This document shows, one piece after another, positions 27,423 through 36,585 of a stretch of DNA of 64,000 nucleotides. Source of the stretch: Sphingorhabdus lutea (GTDB lineage: Bacteria; Pseudomonadota; Alphaproteobacteria; Sphingomonadales; Sphingomonadaceae); assembly GCF_001889025.1 (NCBI RefSeq), contig NZ_CP018154.1, forward strand, positions 2,098,501 through 2,162,500, read 5' to 3'. The stretch's first letter is position 1. The number at the start of each line of letters is the position of its first letter. Under the pieces are notes generated by a model that saw nothing but the letters and a program-made list of their open reading frames with translations, ran no database searches and was not told the DNA's origin. The position numbers and the translations under genes were made by a program.

Positions 27423-29363
27423 TTATTGTAATTGCAATAATTTAGCAGGATCAAAAAATTCCGCCGCATCGCCCACATTAAATGGTCGGCCAATATAAAA
27501 TCCTTGCAAATAATCCACCGGCAAAGCCCGTAAAATCATTTTGTGATCTTCGCTTTCCACGCCCGTTGCCACGACGGGCATGTTAATAGATCGCAGCAAC
27601 ATCAATAAACCATGATATAAATCCAGCGCGCGCGGGCAATTGCGCGCCTCATGCAATAAATGATGATCAATTTTCACCATCTCGATTTTCATTTTTTGCA
27701 GCACGCTGATAGCGGCAAGACCAGAGCCAAAATCATCCAAAATCACCCCAACACCGCGCGACTGCAAAATATTTAAAATCTTTATCATCGCATCCAAATC
27801 AGTGACCAGCGATGTTTCTTTCAATTCAATTTTTAATCTGGTCAGATCAAAATCGCGGCTATCTGCCAATTTAACCAATTTTTGCAGCGACCTTTTTGAC
27901 ATGATTTCCCGCGCACTCATATTGAAAGATATCCAGATATTTTGCGGCCAAAAATCCATGCTTTCCAATAATTTTATGAATAAATGCTCGGATAATTTAT
28001 CCATCAAGCCCATATCTTGCGCAACTTGCAAAAACTCTCTTGGCGACACATCCCCTATATGCGGAATTTTCCAACGGGCAAGCGCCTCTAAACCAACAAT
28101 ATGATGGCTATTTGAGCTTAATATTGGTTGGAATAATAGCTGAATTTTTGCAAATTCCGTTTCATTGGTTAATGCATTTTCAATCGCGGAACGGCGCTTT
28201 AATGCCTCCTCCATTGATTGGATAAAGGGCCTATATTTGCTTTGGCGCGATTTTTTTGCGCTATAAAGCGCAATATCTGCACGTTTCAGCATTTGTTCAA
28301 ATTTAACATCCCGTTTAACCGAGAAACTTGACCCTATTCCCGCCCCAACATTATGGAAAACGCCATTTATTTCAATTTGTTTTGTAAGTGATGTAATAAT
28401 CAATCTAGCCAAGGCGCTGATTTTAGATTGGGTTGCATTATAAACCAATATCGCAAATTCATCGCCGCCCAATCGTGCCAAATGCTGCCCTTCACCTAAG
28501 CATTTTTCAAATCTTTGCATCGAAATTTTCAACACCTCATCACCAACATCATGGCCATAGGTGTCATTGACCATTTTAAAACCGTTTAAATCTATCAACA
28601 ATAAACCAACGCCATTTTCCTTTTGCCTTGGCGTTAGGGCATCAAGCCAGCCGACAAATGCGCGCCGATTTGGTAATAATGTTAAAGCGTCCTGATTGGC
28701 CAATCGGTGGGCACGTGCTTTTTCAAACCCAATTAACATATTGGACCGGACCATGGTTTTTAACTGTTCCCACTGGGCCTGAACCATTTTTGTAACCAAT
28801 AAACCGATGATGGTTAAATTAAGCCCGCCCAAAGCCAAATTTCCATCACCCACAATGGCTAAACTGACCGAAATGGGAACAGCCCCGAATAAGATAACTA
28901 TATAGGCTGCGCTGGGCATGCTTAAAAGGCAATATGTGCATGTAATACAACTTAAAATTGCAAAAAAACCGGCATAATATCTATCTTGCGGGTTCATTAA
29001 AACCATGCCAGTTATTGCCCAATAACCAAGTAATAGGGTGAATAAAAGCGCGACAATATTTACTATATAAAGCTTTTGTTGAACTTGCTTTGCCCGCAAT
29101 TTTGCCGTCGGTGCAATATCGCGCCGCCAATATATCATTCGTATCAGCGCACCGACACATAATAATAACGGAAAACCAAAAGCAAAAATGGGGCTCACCG
29201 ATTCACTAATCACAATGGCAAGGAATAAGCTGTTGATAACCAATAATGAATATAGGATGGGTATTTGTTTTTTAATCGCGGCAAATTGCTCACGCATCAA
29301 CGATGCGCTGTGCCCGCGCATGCTAAATTCCAACCAAATTTTTTGAGCCGCGCCCAACAACAC
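27423..29363 (-). CDS. Membrane GGDEF-EAL protein (cyclic di-GMP turnover)
   Basis: A 646-residue protein. The first 190 residues contain about six hydrophobic segments, followed by a GGDEF diguanylate cyclase domain with intact GGDEF at 299-303, then an EAL phosphodiesterase domain with E426-A-L (VGLEALARW), FNMSARE, ELKETS, DDFGSG and KID. Both active sites look intact, although ELKETS differs from the usual ELTES. It could make or break cyclic di-GMP; which activity dominates cannot be predicted. The start is a GTG supported by AGGAGAA at good spacing. It has no linked partner genes. Confidence 0.93.
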   Translation of the reverse strand: MLLGAAQKIWLEFSMRGHSASLMREQFAAIKKQIPILYSLLVINSLFLAIVISESVSPIFAFGFPLLLCVGALIRMIYWRRDIAPTAKLRAKQVQQKLYIVNIVALLFTLLLGYWAITGMVLMNPQDRYYAGFFAILSCITCTYCLLSMPSAAYIVILFGAVPISVSLAIVGDGNLALGGLNLTIIGLLVTKMVQAQWEQLKTMVRSNMLIGFEKARAHRLANQDALTLLPNRRAFVGWLDALTPRQKENGVGLLLIDLNGFKMVNDTYGHDVGDEVLKISMQRFEKCLGEGQHLARLGGDEFAILVYNATQSKISALARLIITSLTKQIEINGVFHNVGAGIGSSFSVKRDVKFEQMLKRADIALYSAKKSRQSKYRPFIQSMEEALKRRSAIENALTNETEFAKIQLLFQPILSSNSHHIVGLEALARWKIPHIGDVSPREFLQVAQDMGLMDKLSEHLFIKLLESMDFWPQNIWISFNMSAREIMSKRSLQKLVKLADSRDFDLTRLKIELKETSLVTDLDAMIKILNILQSRGVGVILDDFGSGLAAISVLQKMKIEMVKIDHHLLHEARNCPRALDLYHGLLMLLRSINMPVVATGVESEDHKMILRALPVDYLQGFYIGRPFNVGDAAEFFDPAKLLQLQ

Positions 29364-29498
29364 AGATAATTCTCCTATATGAATTTTGGCATAGAGGAGA
29401 CACCTTAATTATTTATAAAAAAGTCGATATATTCACCGCTTTTTGAATAATTTTATTATATTATAAAATTGAAATCGACAATCACCGCGCCAAATATT

Positions 29499-30368
29499 TT
29501 ATGTTTTTAATTGGGCATATTTTTGGCTGCCCCGATGCAATATGATGTCCGTGTCAATTAAGTCGGCGATTTTAATATCGGGCAATTGTTCCAACCCACG
29601 ATATAGCGGGCCGAAATCGGTTTCCACCGTCGCCTTTAACAAATCATCCAAAGATTCAATCACAAAATAATTTTGTTGATAATCATCGATACGATATTCG
29701 GTGCGCATAATACGCTGTAAATCAAACATTATTCTGTTCGGGCTGCCATCATCCAATGCGAAAATACTCTCGCCATAGCTTGAAACGATACCCGCCCCAT
29801 AAATACGCAGCTCCCCATCCTCTTTAATCAAGCCAAACTCTACCGTATACCAATATAATCGGGCCAAATGGTCCAACGCATCATATTCCAAACTACGCAG
29901 CCCGCCCTTGCCATATGCCTGCATATAATCGGCAAAAACAGGATCAGCCAGCATCGGCACATGGCCAAAAACATCATGGAAAATATCCGGTTCTTGTAAA
30001 TAATCCAATTGATGCGGTTTACGAATGAAATTACCCGCCGGAAATCGGCGATTGGCAAGATGGTCAAAAAACACATCATCAGGGACAAGGCCAGGAACAG
30101 CCACAACCTGCCATCCTGTTGCTGCAATCAATCTTTCATTCAATATCGCATAATCAGGGATGCCGGGTTTTTCCAATTTCAATACGTCTATGCCCTGCAT
30201 AAAGGCGCGGCAGGCCCGCCCAGGCAACATTTTGCTCTGCCGTGCGAATAAATGATCCCACATTTCATGCTCATCTTGGGTAAAATTATCCCAATTTTGA
30301 TCAACCGTCCAATCCTCGCGGCTATGGGCGGGACGCTGTGTATAAACGTGCAGATCATCTTGTGACAT
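29499..30368 (-). CDS. phhA: Phenylalanine 4-monooxygenase
   Basis: A cytosolic, tetrahydropterin-dependent non-heme iron enzyme that hydroxylates phenylalanine to tyrosine. It has 289 residues, the usual bacterial monodomain length without the regulatory ACT domain. The iron ligands H131 and H136 (FHDVFGHVPML) and E177 (YWYTVEFGL) are present. The pterin recycling enzyme phhB is about 24 kb away at 54041 rather than next door. A Crp/Fnr-type regulator gene lies 126 bp upstream in the same direction. Confidence 0.97.
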   Translation of the reverse strand: MSQDDLHVYTQRPAHSREDWTVDQNWDNFTQDEHEMWDHLFARQSKMLPGRACRAFMQGIDVLKLEKPGIPDYAILNERLIAATGWQVVAVPGLVPDDVFFDHLANRRFPAGNFIRKPHQLDYLQEPDIFHDVFGHVPMLADPVFADYMQAYGKGGLRSLEYDALDHLARLYWYTVEFGLIKEDGELRIYGAGIVSSYGESIFALDDGSPNRIMFDLQRIMRTEYRIDDYQQNYFVIESLDDLLKATVETDFGPLYRGLEQLPDIKIADLIDTDIILHRGSQKYAQLKT

Positions 30369-30494
30369 AGGTGAAAATCTCTATTGCTATGCGGCATATT
30401 TCCGCAAATTTTGAAAAACAAGTTACATTGGATACCATAATATATCTTATGCTGTAAAGCGAATGTGATGTCGTTTATCGGTGAAAAATAGGGG

Positions 30495-31184
30495 TCAAAA
30501 ATCTAATAACCCATTACGGTTTAACACTGTGACGCCGCCATATTCACGTTTCACCAAATTGCTTTTTTCCATTTTTTCCAAAAGCCCCGATATTGTAACG
30601 CGTGAAAGCCCCAATAGCTCGCCTAATTCCTGTTGTGTAACAGGTATATGGACCGGCATTTCAAGCCCGCGGCACATGCTATATAAATTATAACTTAATC
30701 GCCAGGATGCCGAACGGTGGCGTTCTTTGATAAATGTATCAACCAAAATTTGAAATTGTTTGGAAAGAATGGCGGTCACCATGGATAATATTTTAATATC
30801 AGAATGAACAATATTGTTAAATTTACGCGCATCAATTTTGTAAATCTCGGTTTCACCCATAACCAACGCATCAACAACCCGTGTAAAGCCACCCAATGTG
30901 GCAAGCTCGCCAAAACTATCCCCCTGCCCCATAATGATGATTAAATGAAATTTACCATCCTGATCATGTTGCCCCAATTTCACTCGGCCCTTTTTAATCA
31001 ACCAAATACTATCCACATCATCACCAGTAATGGCCAGACTCTCGCCGCCCTTATATTTTTTTAACCGTGCATCAGATAATATTTTATCCACCACTTCGAT
31101 TGGCAGGCTGGAGATAAGGCTGGGAAAATCAGCATTATTTCCCATAAATCCATATTTAGTTGGTGATTGTAAATTATTTAACAT
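30495..31184 (-). CDS. Crp/Fnr family transcriptional regulator
   Basis: A 229-residue protein with an N-terminal cyclic-nucleotide-binding beta barrel (GDSFGELATLGG at about 89-99) and a C-terminal winged helix (TQQELGELLGLSRVTISGLL, residues 183-202). It has no N-terminal cysteine cluster, so it is not an oxygen-sensing FNR. The phosphate-binding segment after the FGEL motif reads TRVVDA rather than the RSA/RTA of CRP, so cAMP binding is doubtful. It is divergent from a fatty acid hydroxylase gene with 75 bp between starts and lies upstream of phhA. Either could be a target, which is inference from position. Confidence 0.92.
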   Translation of the reverse strand: MLNNLQSPTKYGFMGNNADFPSLISSLPIEVVDKILSDARLKKYKGGESLAITGDDVDSIWLIKKGRVKLGQHDQDGKFHLIIIMGQGDSFGELATLGGFTRVVDALVMGETEIYKIDARKFNNIVHSDIKILSMVTAILSKQFQILVDTFIKERHRSASWRLSYNLYSMCRGLEMPVHIPVTQQELGELLGLSRVTISGLLEKMEKSNLVKREYGGVTVLNRNGLLDF

Positions 31185-31259
31185 TCTAAATCATCCTTTA
31201 CGATTATATAGAGGGTCTTGGCAAGCCTTTAGGTCGCACCATGAGGAGGAGAGAGGGAT

Positions 31260-32063
31260 TTGGAATATTCAACAATAGCTATATTAGCGATTTATTTCGC
31301 ATTTGGTTTATTGGAATTATCTAAATCAAATTTATTTGCCAAGGAAGAACAAACATTTGATGACGGTGTTGTTGAAATTGTGGGAACTTCGGCTCTTTTA
31401 CTTTTTACACAACCCTTCATCTTGGTTTCGGCGCAATTCATTTTGGGGGAAATTGCGCCACAGTGGAAGGGTGCATTGACGGACATATCTATATGGGCCG
31501 CCATTGCACTCTTCCTTATTTTTGATGATATGACACAATATTGGTGGCACCGTGCATCGCATAGTTTTTCATGGCTATATAATCTGCACCGTGCACATCA
31601 TAATGCCCGATATATGAGCATAAGGTTGGTTTATCGTAACAATATTTTTTATTATTTTTTAATGCCCGGCATTTGGTTTTCCGGCGCGTTAATTTATTTG
31701 GGGCTTGGCTGGGTCTATGCTGGATATATAATCGTTAAATTAACGGTGATTATCGGTGCACATAGCGATGTTGCGTGGGACAAGCCGCTTTATAAAATAA
31801 AATGGTTATCGCCCATAATGTGGGTGGTAGAGCGCACCATTTCCACACCAGCCACGCATCATGCGCATCATGGCCGCCATTATGATGACCCCGCGGTAAA
31901 TTATAAGGGCAATTTTGGTAATTTATTATTTTTCTGGGACGTTATTTTCGGCACAGCGAAAATCACCCGCACCTATCCACAAAATTATGGTGTAGAAAAT
32001 TTGCCAGACGCCACCTTGGGTCAACAATTATTATGGCCCATTTTTCCAGAAAATAAGGATTAA
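31260..32063 (+). CDS. Sterol desaturase / fatty acid hydroxylase family membrane protein
   Basis: A 267-residue di-iron membrane enzyme. The three histidine boxes are complete: H97RASH101, H110RAHH114 and H200HAHHGRH207. Hydrophobic helices surround them. Family members hydroxylate or desaturate lipids, carotenoids or sterol-like compounds; the substrate here is unknown. The start is TTG, supported by a GGAGGA ribosome site about 10 bp upstream; no ATG in frame is well placed. It is convergent with the antiporter gene and overlaps it by 4 bp at the stops. Confidence 0.9.
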   Translation: MEYSTIAILAIYFAFGLLELSKSNLFAKEEQTFDDGVVEIVGTSALLLFTQPFILVSAQFILGEIAPQWKGALTDISIWAAIALFLIFDDMTQYWWHRASHSFSWLYNLHRAHHNARYMSIRLVYRNNIFYYFLMPGIWFSGALIYLGLGWVYAGYIIVKLTVIIGAHSDVAWDKPLYKIKWLSPIMWVVERTISTPATHHAHHGRHYDDPAVNYKGNFGNLLFFWDVIFGTAKITRTYPQNYGVENLPDATLGQQLLWPIFPENKD

Positions 32064-33916
32064 TCATCCCGCATCGTAAATGTACGCGACGCAAGAAGGC
32101 CAAAGCTATGCTCATCGCCTACTTTCAAATTTCCGCTGGCAAATTGTTCCTTTAATCTTTGCCCATCTCGTAAGCGATATTCCGCGACAATTTGTTTGCG
32201 TGCATTGGCCGAAATGCCCATTTTTTGCATCGCTTTATCGCCCAAGATAATCGCAGATTCCAATATCTCCCGCACGCTGATAATATCCTTATCCGGCATT
32301 AATTCCAATGTTTGCCGCCGATCAAAACTGCGCACAAATATATTGGCATGGGGGAAACTTTCCCTAATCGGAATAATGCTTTCGGCGGTTACCTGTCGGT
32401 CATCTATGCAAAAAATAATCGATGATGCCTCATCCGCGCCGGCACGGCGTAATAAATCAACCCTTGTTCCATCGCCATAAAAAACTTTGCGCCCAAATTC
32501 TTCGCTTAACTCAATTTGCGCGGGTTTTCGGTCAATTAAGACAACCGATACAGACGCGGCCTGTAATAATTGAGAGACCGTTTGACCAAAACGTCCATGA
32601 CCAACAATGATAACATTGGATTTTTCGGCCATTTCTGGCCCATCCATCTCCACATCTTTCTTTTTTGCCCGCCGGGTCAACCATTGCGCCAAAATGATAA
32701 GAAATGGTGTGGTCGCCATAGAAAGTGTGATGACCGCACCAAATAAGCTGACCGCCGCCGCTTCAATCAACAATGATTGCTGCGCCGCCGCAAATAGAAC
32801 AAAACCAAACTCGCCGCCCTGTGATAATAATAAACCCATTATAATCGCCCGCCCACTGGGCAATCCAAATAATCGGCCAAGGGCGAATATAATGGTGATT
32901 TTGCTTATCACCAGTGCCGCCGCCATGCCAATTATCAAAAATGGGCTGTTCATTAAAATATTCAGGTCAAGCATCATGCCCACCGCCAAAAAGAATAAAC
33001 CCAATAGAATGGAACGAAATGGATCGACATCCGCCTCTATTTCATGGCGATAGGGCGATTCCGCCAACATAACGCCCGCCACAAATGCGCCCAATGCGGC
33101 GGATAAACCCAAATATTGCATCAATGCTGCGCTGGCGCACACTGTGAACAATCCCACAACGATGAATAATTCCCGTTCGGCAATTCGGCCCACTAATTTT
33201 AATATTGGCTCTAATAAAAACCGCCCTGCCAGCACCAATGCGCCAATGGCCAAAAGTGCATAAACGCCCAATAACCAACCGCTTGCCTGATTTGGTTCAG
33301 CCGGAGCACGCGACAATGCCGCGACCAGGGTAAGCAAGGGAACGATGGATAAATCCTGAAATAATAGGATTGAAAATGATTTTGACCCATAATCGGTTTT
33401 TAATCGCCCGCGCGATTGTAACAATGGCAAAACCTGTGCCGTGGAGGAAAGCCCCAATGGCAATCCGATGACCAGCGCCGCCTGCCAGCTAAATCCGCTT
33501 GTCATATAAATAATGCCAAACATCACCAACCCGCATAAAATTACCTGTAACGGGCCAAGCAAAAATATATCGCGCCGCATATTCCACAATCGGCGCGGGG
33601 ATAACTCCAAGCCGACAAGGAATAATAATAAAATAATCCCTATTTCCGAAAATGCCAAAATTGTTTCGGCATTGCTGACCAAGGCAAACCCCTGCGGCCC
33701 AACCATGATACCCGCCGCCAAATATCCCAAAACTGCGCCAAGCCCCAATTTACGAAATAATAACACGAAAATTAAAGCTGCGCCCAATAAAACCACCCCG
33801 CCCATGAACAAGGATTCGGTGATATGATGCGTATCTACAGCCTCCACCGATTGAGCGAAAATTGCCAAATTTGCCGCACTGAAATGCACAGTGGAGGAAA
33901 TATAATCATTCATCAT
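32060..33916 (-). CDS. CPA2 family monovalent cation:proton antiporter with RCK domain (KefB/C-like)
   Basis: A 618-residue inner-membrane protein with about 12 hydrophobic helices over the first 400 residues, followed by a cytosolic TrkA-N/RCK domain whose NAD motif is VGHGRFG (G439 onward). This architecture is that of KefB/KefC glutathione-gated potassium efflux systems and related Na+ or K+/H+ exchangers. No small ancillary KefF/KefG gene is adjacent, so KefC-type gating is not established. It starts within the stop of the NifU-like gene (ATGATGA), so it is the last gene of the radA-cvpA-NifU-like-CPA2 run. Confidence 0.92.
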   Translation of the reverse strand: MMNDYISSTVHFSAANLAIFAQSVEAVDTHHITESLFMGGVVLLGAALIFVLLFRKLGLGAVLGYLAAGIMVGPQGFALVSNAETILAFSEIGIILLLFLVGLELSPRRLWNMRRDIFLLGPLQVILCGLVMFGIIYMTSGFSWQAALVIGLPLGLSSTAQVLPLLQSRGRLKTDYGSKSFSILLFQDLSIVPLLTLVAALSRAPAEPNQASGWLLGVYALLAIGALVLAGRFLLEPILKLVGRIAERELFIVVGLFTVCASAALMQYLGLSAALGAFVAGVMLAESPYRHEIEADVDPFRSILLGLFFLAVGMMLDLNILMNSPFLIIGMAAALVISKITIIFALGRLFGLPSGRAIIMGLLLSQGGEFGFVLFAAAQQSLLIEAAAVSLFGAVITLSMATTPFLIILAQWLTRRAKKKDVEMDGPEMAEKSNVIIVGHGRFGQTVSQLLQAASVSVVLIDRKPAQIELSEEFGRKVFYGDGTRVDLLRRAGADEASSIIFCIDDRQVTAESIIPIRESFPHANIFVRSFDRRQTLELMPDKDIISVREILESAIILGDKAMQKMGISANARKQIVAEYRLRDGQRLKEQFASGNLKVGDEHSFGLLASRTFTMRDD

Positions 33917-34404
33917 GGCGTTTTTAATTTCTCCATCGCACCAAATAGCGCATCATAGGGCAATAAAATGGCGGAATGACGCGCGGGATAATCCCGCGCC
34001 GATTGCAAAAATGATAATTCCGGCCATACTTTTATGTCGGTAACGCTGTTTGGATTATCAAGGCTATTTTGATTATCTAGGTTATTTTGATGATGTCGCG
34101 TCGCCTCATCCTTGCCCAATATTGCCAATAATTTGGCATGTTGCACGCGAATTTCATCCACATTCAACCCAATAATATGCCGGTCCAATATCGCCGCGCT
34201 TGCCTGGCCCAGGGCGCAGCTTTTCGCCCTAATCGCGAAATCAGATATGCGATCATTTTCATCCAATGACAGCTCAACCGACAGGATACCGCCGCAAACC
34301 CTGCTTGTCACCTCATGCGTGCTTTGCGGCGCAGACAGCTTATCATCAGGGCGCAATTGCATCGACAATCGCAAAATATCCAATGAATAAAGCGCCTCTG
34401 CCAT
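33913..34404 (-). CDS. NifU/IscU-like iron-sulfur cluster assembly scaffold protein, variant
   Basis: A 163-residue protein of the IscU/NifU-N fold. The first two cluster cysteines are present (C37 in RVCGG and C63 in KSCALGQASAAI), but the third, usually followed by PW, is replaced by Ser144 in the PARHSAILLPYDAL segment. The protein is therefore probably a divergent branch that cannot hold a cluster in the standard way. An 18-bp imperfect duplication (34053-34088) adds an Asn/Asp-rich repeat at residues 106-117. It lies 3 bp after cvpA and overlaps the antiporter gene. Confidence 0.85.
   Translation of the reverse strand: MAEALYSLDILRLSMQLRPDDKLSAPQSTHEVTSRVCGGILSVELSLDENDRISDFAIRAKSCALGQASAAILDRHIIGLNVDEIRVQHAKLLAILGKDEATRHHQNNLDNQNSLDNPNSVTDIKVWPELSFLQSARDYPARHSAILLPYDALFGAMEKLKTP
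34053..34088. repeat. 18-bp imperfect tandem duplication inside the NifU-like gene
   Basis: Two copies of an 18-bp unit (34053-34070 and 34071-34088) match at 16 of 18 positions and stay in frame. They encode the six-residue repeat seen as QNSLDN/NNLDNQ in the linker between the conserved blocks of the scaffold protein. This looks like a recent slippage duplication tolerated in a surface loop. Confidence 0.8.
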
Positions 34405-34407
34405 AAA

Positions 34408-34950
34408 TTATATCGCCGGTTCTTCGGTCATATCTTCTGTTTCTTTATCCTGTGAAGCCTTGCGCCGTTCGGCGGCAAATTCCGATATTGCATTGCCGCT
34501 GGCATTCAGCATAGGAAAACTATTTGATTGGGTCATCCATTCGGGCTTTTCCGCATCGCCGCCATTAAATAATTCAACCACCATCAATAATAATAGGAAG
34601 ATTAAGGTCGCGCCAATTAACCCCTTTATAACGCCAAAACCAAAACCCAAAACGCGGTCAACCGGCCCCAAAACCGATGCCTTTGTTCGTGTGCCCATTT
34701 TGCGCGCAACCAATTTGCCAAGCCCAAATGAAATCGCGACCAATAATATAAAGGCAAGCATTGCAGCGCCAGATTGCGTGCCCACTGGATCGGTTAAATA
34801 TTCCGATAGGGGCGTGTGGAACAAGCGCACGGCAAAAATCATGGCCACCCATGATATTAAGGCCAAAACCTCATGCACAAAACCGCGCATAAAACCATAA
34901 ATGCCGCCAAAACCAAGCAGGGAGAAAGTAAAAATGTCCAACGCCGTCAT
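34408..34950 (-). CDS. CvpA family membrane protein
   Basis: A 180-residue protein from the Met at 34950 (MTALDIFTF), the typical family start; the frame extends 21 codons upstream without support. Four hydrophobic helices cover the first 140 residues, with the CvpA-type GFMRGFVHEV after the first helix and RVLGFGFGVIKG before the last. A charged tail follows. CvpA homologues affect colicin V production in E. coli and envelope tolerance to bile and cationic compounds elsewhere; the mechanism is unclear. It lies between radA and the NifU-like gene in a conserved alphaproteobacterial order. Confidence 0.88.
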   Translation of the reverse strand: MTALDIFTFSLLGFGGIYGFMRGFVHEVLALISWVAMIFAVRLFHTPLSEYLTDPVGTQSGAAMLAFILLVAISFGLGKLVARKMGTRTKASVLGPVDRVLGFGFGVIKGLIGATLIFLLLLMVVELFNGGDAEKPEWMTQSNSFPMLNASGNAISEFAAERRKASQDKETEDMTEEPAI

Positions 34951-35108
34951 CAAAATATTCCCAAAAACTTTATCATAAACCCTGTCCATATCGCCCAAGC
35001 ATATGGGTATCAAGCAGGCATCAATAAATTGACGATTATTTTATATAAATGCCCATTGGGATAGGTAAAATGAACAAGAACAGAATAGACGTCCGAAAAA
35101 TATTAGCC

Positions 35109-36467
35109 CTATTGCAACATATGCCGCGTTAATTCGCCCAATGTGGCAAAATATCGCATGTCCATTTTCTTGCCCGCATCGGCTTTTGCTGGAACCCATG
35201 CCGCATCAAAACCCAATTTTGCCGCCTCTTTCAGCCGAATATTGCTGTGGGAAACGGGCCGCACCTCGCCCGATAATGACAATTCACCAAAAATGATGGA
35301 GGCCACGGGCAATGGCCGTTCACTAAATGCCGAAACCAAAGCAGCCGCCACCGCCATATCTGCCGCTGTGTCGGAAATTTTATACCCGCCCGCGACGTTC
35401 AAATATACCTCGACATTGGCAAAACTTAACCCGCATCGTGCCTCCAATATTGCCAAAATCATCGCCAATCGGGCGCTGTCCCACCCCACCACCGAACGGC
35501 GCGGCGTTGCGCCGGATGATAATCGCACGGTCAATGCCTGAATTTCCACTAAAACGGGGCGTGTCCCCTCCAATGCGGGAAAAATGGCCGCGCCCGAAAT
35601 GGCGCTATCTCTGTCTGTCAAAAATAATGTGCTGGGGTTGGCAACCTCTACCAATCCGCCCTCTTGCATCGCAAAAACGCCAATTTCATCAGTGCCGCCA
35701 AAACGGTTTTTCACCGCGCGCATAATGCGATATTGATGGCTTCTTTCCCCTTCAAAAGACAGCACCGTGTCAACCATATGCTCCAAAACACGCGGGCCGG
35801 CAATATTGCCATCCTTTGTCACATGCCCCACCAATAATAAAGCGCATCCATTTTCCTTGGCGAAACGGATAAGTTCCTGTGACGATGCCCGCACCTGGCT
35901 GACCGTGCCGGGTGCACCCTCTATCAAATCGCTATGCATGGTTTGCACCGAATCTATAATCAATAAATCGGGAATATTCCCCCCGCGCAATGTTGTTAAA
36001 ATATCGCGCACCGATGTCGCAGAGGCCAGCTGAACCGGCGCATCGGCAAGGCCAAGCCTGCGTGCGCGCAACCGCACCTGATCCACCGCTTCCTCGCCGG
36101 AAATATAAACGCAATTTTTACCCTGACGCGCCAATGCAGCACATGCCTGTAACAATAGGGTAGATTTGCCAATGCCTGGATCACCCGCGACCAACGTGGC
36201 CGAACCCGCCACCAATCCGCCGCCAATGGCCCGGTCCAATTCCTCCATACCAATTTTCATGCGTTCGGGTATGGCAATATCGCTATCCAATCCGGAAAGG
36301 GAGACAAGCCGCCCCCCCGCGCTTAAATCATGTTTTTGGGCAAATATTGTGACGGGCGCTTCTTCAACGATGCTGTTCCATTCGCCGCAATCATCACATT
36401 GCCCCTGCCACCGATTGCTGATGGATCCGCATTGCGAACAAATATATTTTTTCTTTACCTTTGCCAT
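35109..36467 (-). CDS. radA: DNA repair protein RadA
   Basis: A branch-migrating, RecA-like helicase that processes recombination intermediates. It has 452 residues from MAKVKKKY. The N-terminal zinc finger is C10-x2-C13 and C24-x2-C27, the Walker A is GDPGIGKS (95-102), the RadA-specific KNRFG is present, and a Lon-type domain ends the protein. An upstream GTG-like start would add three residues. It is divergent from the patatin gene and first in a run with cvpA. Confidence 0.96.
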   Translation of the reverse strand: MAKVKKKYICSQCGSISNRWQGQCDDCGEWNSIVEEAPVTIFAQKHDLSAGGRLVSLSGLDSDIAIPERMKIGMEELDRAIGGGLVAGSATLVAGDPGIGKSTLLLQACAALARQGKNCVYISGEEAVDQVRLRARRLGLADAPVQLASATSVRDILTTLRGGNIPDLLIIDSVQTMHSDLIEGAPGTVSQVRASSQELIRFAKENGCALLLVGHVTKDGNIAGPRVLEHMVDTVLSFEGERSHQYRIMRAVKNRFGGTDEIGVFAMQEGGLVEVANPSTLFLTDRDSAISGAAIFPALEGTRPVLVEIQALTVRLSSGATPRRSVVGWDSARLAMILAILEARCGLSFANVEVYLNVAGGYKISDTAADMAVAAALVSAFSERPLPVASIIFGELSLSGEVRPVSHSNIRLKEAAKLGFDAAWVPAKADAGKKMDMRYFATLGELTRHMLQ

Positions 36468-36585
36468 AGCAACCATATATCAGAACATAATAAGAACGCC
36501 AGTGGTAATTTATCTAATTTTTATATGATTTTTATGTCGGGCAGCAAGATGTCTTGCGCTTCTTTATTGTTGCTGTCACAAGATA

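Noticed and set aside
29448..29469. AATTTTAT-N6-ATAAAATT palindrome between phhA and the GGDEF-EAL gene
   Set aside because: Purely A/T arms in an AT-rich gap are expected by chance, and no function is indicated.
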